Origin: an archaeon
GTDB lineage: Archaea > Hydrothermarchaeota > Hydrothermarchaeia > JALTZZ01 > JALUTC01
Reading direction: 5' to 3'
Assembly (NCBI GenBank): GCA_027051265.1
Contig: JALTZH010000150.1
Coordinates: 1 to 13,074, forward strand
DNA: 13,074 nucleotides
A program made the translations under genes and the position numbers. The notes under the pieces are model-generated. The model did not search any database. It had not been told where the DNA came from and worked only from the letters and a program-made list of their open reading frames with translations. Shown here one piece after another: positions 9,786 through 13,074 of this stretch (positions are counted from its first letter, which is position 1; each line of letters opens with the position of its first letter).

Positions 9786-10619
9786 TCAGGACTCATTCTT
9801 AGAAATATACATCTCGCTTAATTTCCCAGTTTTATAACCCTCTAAATCTAATAGAATAGATTTAAATCCCAATTTTTTCAGTTTGTTAACTATAGCATCT
9901 ATAATTTTTTTATTCAAAAGTTTTTCAATTTCATCAGGACCAACTTCAATAATAGCATTATTGTTTATTTTTCGAACTCTTACTTGTTTAACATTTGCTA
10001 TATCTATTATATAATTTTCTGCTTCATCTATAATATTAAGAGAGGTTATATCGATCTTATTATAAAAAGGAATTCTAGAAGATAAACATGCAACACTTGG
10101 TTTATTCCAAAATGAATATCCCTTTTCCTTTGCTATTTTTCTTATTTCTTCCTTTGTAAATCCGAACATAGCCCATGGACTATAAACTTTTTCCATTTCT
10201 AAAATTGCCCTATATCCTGGTCTATGTCCTCTTAACTCACTTGCATTTGTACCTTCAAATACTGCATCATAATTTTCTTCTTCAGCAATTTTTAGTAACA
10301 ATGATAGTACAATTCTTTTACAGTAATAGCATCTATTTGGAGTATTTAAAACAAAGTTTTTATCCGTTAACTCGTTTACATAATGAAGTCTATGTTTAAG
10401 ATTTAATTCCGATGCTATTCGTATAGCTTCTTTTATTTCTCTAGATGGTGTAGTTGGAGATACTATTGTTATAGCTAATGTATCGGTGATTTCGTTACAT
10501 ATTCCTGCTAAAGTTGAACTATCAACTCCACCACTGAAGGCTACAATTATGCGTTTAAATCTTTTAATAAAATTTATAAGTTTTTTAAATTTGATAGAAT
10601 TTATTATAGTTTCATTCAT
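9786..10619 (-). CDS. larE: LarE-like ATP-dependent sulfur transferase, three-cysteine type
   Basis: LarE supplies sulfur for the nickel-pincer nucleotide cofactor of lactate racemase and relatives. The 277-residue product has the PP-loop ATP site SGGVDSS (29-35), NRCYYCK with Cys97 and Cys100, EGTNASELRGHRPG (122-135), SPWAMFGFTKEEIR and NKPSVACLSSRIP with Cys178. Cys178 aligns with the sacrificial cysteine of Lactobacillus LarE. Together with the CxxC pair it gives the three-cysteine pattern reported for LarE proteins that hold a [4Fe-4S] cluster and may act catalytically instead of sacrificially. No larA, larB or larC lies nearby, so the cofactor's user is unknown; a tRNA- or cofactor-thiolating homologue is an alternative. 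The start is supported by AGAGGT (complement of 10627-10632) upstream of the ATG. Confidence 0.86.
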   Translation of the reverse strand: MNETIINSIKFKKLINFIKRFKRIIVAFSGGVDSSTLAGICNEITDTLAITIVSPTTPSREIKEAIRIASELNLKHRLHYVNELTDKNFVLNTPNRCYYCKRIVLSLLLKIAEEENYDAVFEGTNASELRGHRPGYRAILEMEKVYSPWAMFGFTKEEIRKIAKEKGYSFWNKPSVACLSSRIPFYNKIDITSLNIIDEAENYIIDIANVKQVRVRKINNNAIIEVGPDEIEKLLNKKIIDAIVNKLKKLGFKSILLDLEGYKTGKLSEMYISKNES

Positions 10620-10644
10620 ATATATTACCTCTTATATTTATGAG

Positions 10645-10658
10645 TGAAGATATCTTCA
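10645..10658. promoter_or_regulatory. Palindromic operator candidate in the larE promoter
   Basis: TGAAGATATCTTCA is a perfect 14-base palindrome. The minus-strand TATA-like box AAATTTATATCC lies at 10664-10675, which would place the larE transcription start near 10645, inside the palindrome. A protein bound here would block initiation, so a repressor site is a reasonable guess. Confidence 0.4.
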
Positions 10659-10663
10659 TATAA

Positions 10664-10675
10664 GGATATAAATTT
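10664..10675 (-). promoter_or_regulatory. TATA-like box for larE
   Basis: On the minus strand this reads AAATTTATATCC, about 25 bases upstream of the predicted transcription start near 10645. The leader of about 25 bases would include the AGAGGT ribosome binding site. Confidence 0.4.
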
Positions 10676-10699
10676 AATACCTTTATATTAAAATATATT

Positions 10700-10859
10700 A
10701 AAAAATCAGAAAAATTAAAATAATAATCTGATCCTCTACCAATGCTAAGGTGCTAGATTTCCTTGCAGAGAAGGATTGCAGGCACCTGATATGGAAGACT
10801 GCGAGACAAACTAGTATCCAGTTAAACCTTCCTCTTTCGATCTCTTTAAGTCTACTCTG
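10700..10859 (-). other. Inverted-repeat-rich segment, possible right end and guide-RNA region of a decayed IS200/IS605-type element
   Basis: No convincing gene reads through here. The DNA is near 40-45% GC in its core, above the AT-rich flanks. On the minus strand it can form AGGTGC/GCACCT enclosing TCCTT/AAGGA, then GGAAG/CTTCC enclosing AACTG/TAGTT. A roughly 10-base stem (CTCTcTAAGT with ACTTAaAGAG) crosses its boundary with the tnpB relic. ATCAGA and TCTGAT followed by a T6 run (about 10702-10729) resemble a minus-strand terminator. In IS200/IS605 elements the guide-like omega RNA comes from exactly this place, the 3' end of tnpB and the sequence after it. The helices also fold on the plus strand, where the 10-base stem gains a G-U pair, so the strand is uncertain. 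I compared it with SRP RNA and RNase P RNA and found neither. Confidence 0.35.
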
Positions 10860-11084
10860 TCACCGATTCAACTTAGAGAGTTTCATTGAAACGAGGACTA
10901 TGTTTAGAACAGCTACGACATTTCTATGAACTTTTATACTGCATTTAAACATCCTATTAACGAACTTGACTGATTTGCACCAAGATTATCGGTAGGAATA
11001 TTATGCTCATTTTTGCATAATTATTTTTACAATTACACCATATAAATCGAGGCATTCTTAGTGATGTTTGTAAGAGCTCAGAAA
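10860..11084 (-). pseudogene. tnpB: Decayed 3' end of a TnpB-type transposon nuclease gene
   Basis: One minus-strand frame, interrupted by four stops, reads like the C-terminus of TnpB. LYGVIVKII (just below 11048) fits the YGI.V..V strand before the zinc ribbon. SWC and KSVKFVNRMFKC (10985-10939) look like its first and second cysteine knuckles. VHRNVVAVLNI fits the HRDVVAALNI motif that ends the ribbon and carries the last RuvC aspartate. The presumed first cysteine codon is TAA, about three codons are missing after FKCS, and the RuvC aspartate is Asn, so the protein is dead. The frame ends with TGA at 10860-10862. Upstream of about 11084 no similarity can be followed. No tnpA or left end is visible. 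The match is from memory of motifs, not a search. Confidence 0.5.
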
Positions 11085-11123
11085 TTTTTTACCGAATAAC
11101 TTTTAGCATATCGTTACCGTTTC

Positions 11124-11131
11124 TTATAAAT
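11124..11131 (+). promoter_or_regulatory. TATA-like box for mfnA
   Basis: TTATAAAT would place the transcription start near 11153 and a leader of about 26 bases. No ribosome binding site is evident. ATGAAA (11144-11149) and TTTCAT (11162-11167) form an inverted repeat around the predicted start, a weak operator candidate. Confidence 0.35.
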
Positions 11132-11178
11132 CTAATAGAATGTATGAAATTCTCACGATACTTTCATCTATAATATAA

Positions 11179-12297
11179 ATGAATCCTGAAATTTTGCTTA
11201 AAATTCTTAAAAAGTTTAAAAATAAGGACCTTAGTTATGATAAGATATTATCATCCATGTCATCTATTCCTTTAAAAATTTGTTTAGATGTATATAAAGA
11301 ATTCTATCATACGAACCTTGGTGATCCCAAGTTATTCAAAGGTACTAAAGAAATAGAGGATATTGCTATCAAAATTATAGGTAGTTGGCTTAACAACAGA
11401 AATGCATATGGATTTATAGTATCTGGTGGTACTGAAGCTAATTTAACAGGGTTATGGATTGCGAGAAACATCTATAAAAAGAAGAAACCAAACTTTATAG
11501 TATCTGAATTGTGTCATTTTTCCTTTGATAAAATAGCTGATCTCTTAAACATTGAAATAAGAAAAGTTCCGGTTAATGAAGAGTATGAAATAGATATAGA
11601 TTCTGTTAGAAAATATATCGATGAAAACACTATTGCTATAGTAGGAATTGCTGGCACTACAGAATATGGTAGCGTTGATAATATAAAAGAGCTTGGCTTG
11701 ATATGTGAGGAAAACGATTTATACTTGCATGTCGATGCAGCATTTGGAGGTTTTGTTCTTCCATTTTTAAAAGAATTAGGATATTATAATAAAGAATTTG
11801 ATTTCAAAATAAAAGCGGTACAATCGATTACTGTAGATCCTCATAAAATGTTATTGGTGCCTATCCCTGCAGGAGGAATAATTTTACGAAACGAAAAGCT
11901 CTTGGACAATATAACATTCGAAGCTCACTATCTATTAGAAAAAAGATCCAGAACTCTGCTTGGAACAAGAAGCGGTGCAAGTGCTGCTATGACTTTAGCT
12001 TCGATTCTCTATTTAGGTAGAAAAGGTTTAAAAAAAATAGTAGATGATTGTATGAGAAAGACGCTATATTTATATGAAGAGTTAAACGATTTAGGATTTA
12101 ACGTTATAAAACCAAAGATGAACATACTTGTATTTAGTCATCGAAAAATAGAAAAGATATATAAAGGTATTTTAAAAAAATACGCTGTATCAATGACTAG
12201 AAGAAATGAGATACGAGTAGTAATAATGCCACACGTTACGTATGAAATGTTAAACGATTTTGTTGATTATTTAAAATATCTGTTAAAAAACATTTAA
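11179..12297 (+). CDS. mfnA: PLP-dependent L-tyrosine/L-aspartate decarboxylase, MfnA family
   Basis: MfnA-type enzymes decarboxylate L-aspartate to beta-alanine for coenzyme A, and in methanogens L-tyrosine to tyramine for methanofuran. The 372 residues fit the archaeal family. The cofactor-phosphate motif VSGGTEANLTG is at 81-91. The histidine stacking on PLP is in the ELCHFSFDK segment (His113). HVDAAFGG (184-191) holds Asp186, which pairs with the pyridine nitrogen. TVDPHKM has Lys223, the Schiff-base lysine. GTRSGASAA (262-270) is the typical downstream motif. A beta-alanine role is the more general one in archaea; the substrate cannot be read from sequence. Only four bases separate it from the following membrane-protein gene, which suggests co-transcription. 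Confidence 0.88.
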   Translation: MNPEILLKILKKFKNKDLSYDKILSSMSSIPLKICLDVYKEFYHTNLGDPKLFKGTKEIEDIAIKIIGSWLNNRNAYGFIVSGGTEANLTGLWIARNIYKKKKPNFIVSELCHFSFDKIADLLNIEIRKVPVNEEYEIDIDSVRKYIDENTIAIVGIAGTTEYGSVDNIKELGLICEENDLYLHVDAAFGGFVLPFLKELGYYNKEFDFKIKAVQSITVDPHKMLLVPIPAGGIILRNEKLLDNITFEAHYLLEKRSRTLLGTRSGASAAMTLASILYLGRKGLKKIVDDCMRKTLYLYEELNDLGFNVIKPKMNILVFSHRKIEKIYKGILKKYAVSMTRRNEIRVVIMPHVTYEMLNDFVDYLKYLLKNI

Positions 12298-12301
12298 AAT
12301 T

Positions 12302-12718
12302 ATGTTTCTAGAAATGTTAAAAGACATTTTAAATTTAATAGCAATCATATTTTATACAATAAATAATATTCTATGTATATTTATAGGTAGATCTATAGCC
12401 TATCATATCCACGATTTCAAACTTATAAAATCACGTTACAAACATGTTGAACGATCTTTCATTCGAAAATTCTTAAAATCATTAATCTTTCTCATGATTA
12501 TATTATATATCTTCCTGTTCTGTTTTTTTCTCATTATAAACATCTTTAGATTCATAGGAAGTTTTATACTCATAGAATTACTTGGTACAAATTTTGTGTT
12601 GATTATTATCCCACATATCGTTATAGTTATCTCTTTTTTATACTTTTATTTAAAATCTCGAGGAAAAAATGAACCCATGACACTTCATGGAAAAATTGTG
12701 ATGAAAATTTTGAAGTAA
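12302..12718 (+). CDS. Small multi-spanning membrane protein of unknown function
   Basis: I do not recognise this 138-residue product. It is rich in Ile, Phe and Leu, with about four membrane helices (roughly 10-30, 58-80, 84-96 with part of a re-entrant or short helix, and 97-117). A basic loop (38-60, with KSRYKHVERSFIRK) lies after the first helix and a short basic tail ends the protein. By the positive-inside rule that loop and the tail are cytoplasmic. It starts four bases after the mfnA stop, and its AT-rich codon use matches the neighbours, so it is probably translated from the same message. There is no conserved motif or cysteine pattern. It could be a lineage-specific accessory protein; a chance reading frame is unlikely given its length and hydrophobic organisation. 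Confidence 0.62.
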   Translation: MFLEMLKDILNLIAIIFYTINNILCIFIGRSIAYHIHDFKLIKSRYKHVERSFIRKFLKSLIFLMIILYIFLFCFFLIINIFRFIGSFILIELLGTNFVLIIIPHIVIVISFLYFYLKSRGKNEPMTLHGKIVMKILK

Positions 12719-12725
12719 TAATTTA

Positions 12726-12797
12726 AGCCGGGGGTGGGATTCGAACCCACGTGAAGCCGATCTGCAGTCGGCCGCGTAGCCGCTCCGCCACCCCGGC
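12726..12797 (-). tRNA. tRNA-Cys (anticodon GCA)
   Basis: On the minus strand the gene begins GCCGGGG and closes with CCCCGGC, a perfect 7-base acceptor stem. The anticodon arm is GCCGA-CTGCAGA-TCGGC, giving anticodon GCA (complement of 12763-12765). The T arm is GTGGG-TTCGAAT-CCCAC, with all pairs intact. The base after the acceptor stem is U73, the identity base of tRNA-Cys. CCA is not encoded and there is no intron. The very high GC content in AT-rich DNA points to growth at high temperature. A TATA-like AATAATTTAATAAAAT lies about 20-30 bases upstream, near 12812-12830. Confidence 0.97.
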
Positions 12798-12849
12798 ATC
12801 TTCTCTTATCTATTTTATTAAATTATTAATTAACTTTTTAAAATCTTTA

Positions 12850-13074
12850 TCAGATAAAACTTAAAGAATAATCACCAACTATGCCACATAATAAAAAATA
12901 TGGCTGGACATGATTTGTTGTTGTTGCTTGTTTGTTTTCTGGAACTCCCTGAGACAAATCGCTAAAACCCACAGTGTTTCTGTGGTGTACATCTTCCAAA
13001 TAAATAACATTAATGGAATTAGAATGCCTAGATGTAAATATGCAAAGTACACAGTAAAACCTATGCCACATATT
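12850..13074. other. Right-edge segment of unlike composition, no convincing gene
   Basis: After the tRNA promoter the sequence turns from about 15-20% GC spacer to about 37% GC, with TTG- and CA-rich stretches. Three frames are open for 55 codons or more, two on the minus strand and one on the plus strand, all running to the window edge. The longest minus frame encodes 73 residues ending in a TGA at 12850; the second gives a hydrophobic stretch ending in TAG near 12880. None has a motif I recognise or this genome's codon habits. A 12-base direct repeat, CTATGCCACATA, occurs at 12879-12890 and 13061-13072, and CCACAG/CTGTGG forms a hairpin near 12970. It may be the end of a gene continuing outside, an insertion, or foreign sequence joined in assembly. 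Confidence 0.35.

Noticed and set aside
9778-9800. C/D box sRNA suggested by AATGATGA
   Set aside because: A C-like box is present but no D box (CTGA) follows at the right spacing, and the sequence runs into the end of larE.
10735-10996. SRP (7S) RNA or RNase P RNA
   Set aside because: Length and closed ends are suggestive, but the SRP helix 8 GGAA/AGCA signature and the RNase P P4 and GGTAAGAG-type blocks are absent on both strands, while a tnpB relic explains part of the region.
11001-11028. Transcription terminator on the plus strand (TTATGC/GCATAA plus T-rich run)
   Set aside because: Plausible as a hairpin, but it falls inside the decayed tnpB frame and no plus-strand gene ends there. 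It is kept only as an argument in the structured-RNA finding.
11060-11090. C/D box sRNA suggested by GTGATGT
   Set aside because: The box is imperfect, there is no matching D box, and the stretch reads as part of the tnpB relic.
12798-12850. Integration site at the tRNA gene
   Set aside because: No copy of the tRNA 3' end is repeated in the window, and the anomalous DNA lies on the 5' side of the tRNA, opposite to the usual attachment side.

Overview
The window is chromosomal DNA from an archaeon. Chaperone (thermosome), chromatin (Alba), RNA 3'-phosphate cyclase, NurA nuclease, the KEOPS subunit Pcc1, an archaea-only DUF2095 protein and an archaeal-type hexuloisomerase all point there. The DNA is AT-rich (roughly 30% GC), but the single tRNA gene is very GC-rich, which suggests a thermophile. 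Several genes have a TATA-like box about 25-27 bases before the start codon or before a short leader with a GGTG-type ribosome binding site. I lean towards a Thermoproteota/TACK-like lineage but cannot fix a taxon.

Layout. 1-1802 (minus): a DUF401 membrane protein cut by the left edge, then aspartate-semialdehyde dehydrogenase. 1942-2238 (plus): Alba, whose stop codon overlaps the stop of the next convergent operon. 2235-4485 (minus): a tight rtcA-nurA-pcc1 operon in which each junction is an ATGA overlap. 4679-6307 (plus): a thermosome subunit. 6310-8010 (minus): an operon of DUF2095, a free-standing SdhB-N-like [2Fe-2S] protein and a bacterial-type tRNA-guanine transglycosylase. 8059-9739 (plus): a 12-helix transporter-like protein and 6-phospho-3-hexuloisomerase. 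9786-10619 (minus): a three-cysteine LarE-like sulfur transferase. 10620-11178: a gene-poor stretch of about 560 bases holding the larE promoter, an inverted-repeat-rich segment and what reads as the wrecked 3' end of an IS200/IS605-type tnpB gene. 11179-12718 (plus): an MfnA-type decarboxylase followed by a small membrane protein. 12726-12797 (minus): tRNA-Cys(GCA). 12850-13074: a tail of unlike composition with several open but unconvincing frames.

How it fits together. Most of the window is ordinary housekeeping: amino acid synthesis (asd), beta-alanine or amine formation (mfnA), pentose supply through the reverse ribulose monophosphate route (hxlB), tRNA modification (pcc1 for t6A, tgt for 7-deazaguanine), nucleic-acid end processing (nurA, rtcA), protein folding and DNA packaging. 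I did not find a complete undescribed system. The points most worth a second look are the bacterial-type Tgt in an archaeon, its translationally coupled mini-ferredoxin, the tnpB relic with its structured flank, and the foreign-looking right edge.
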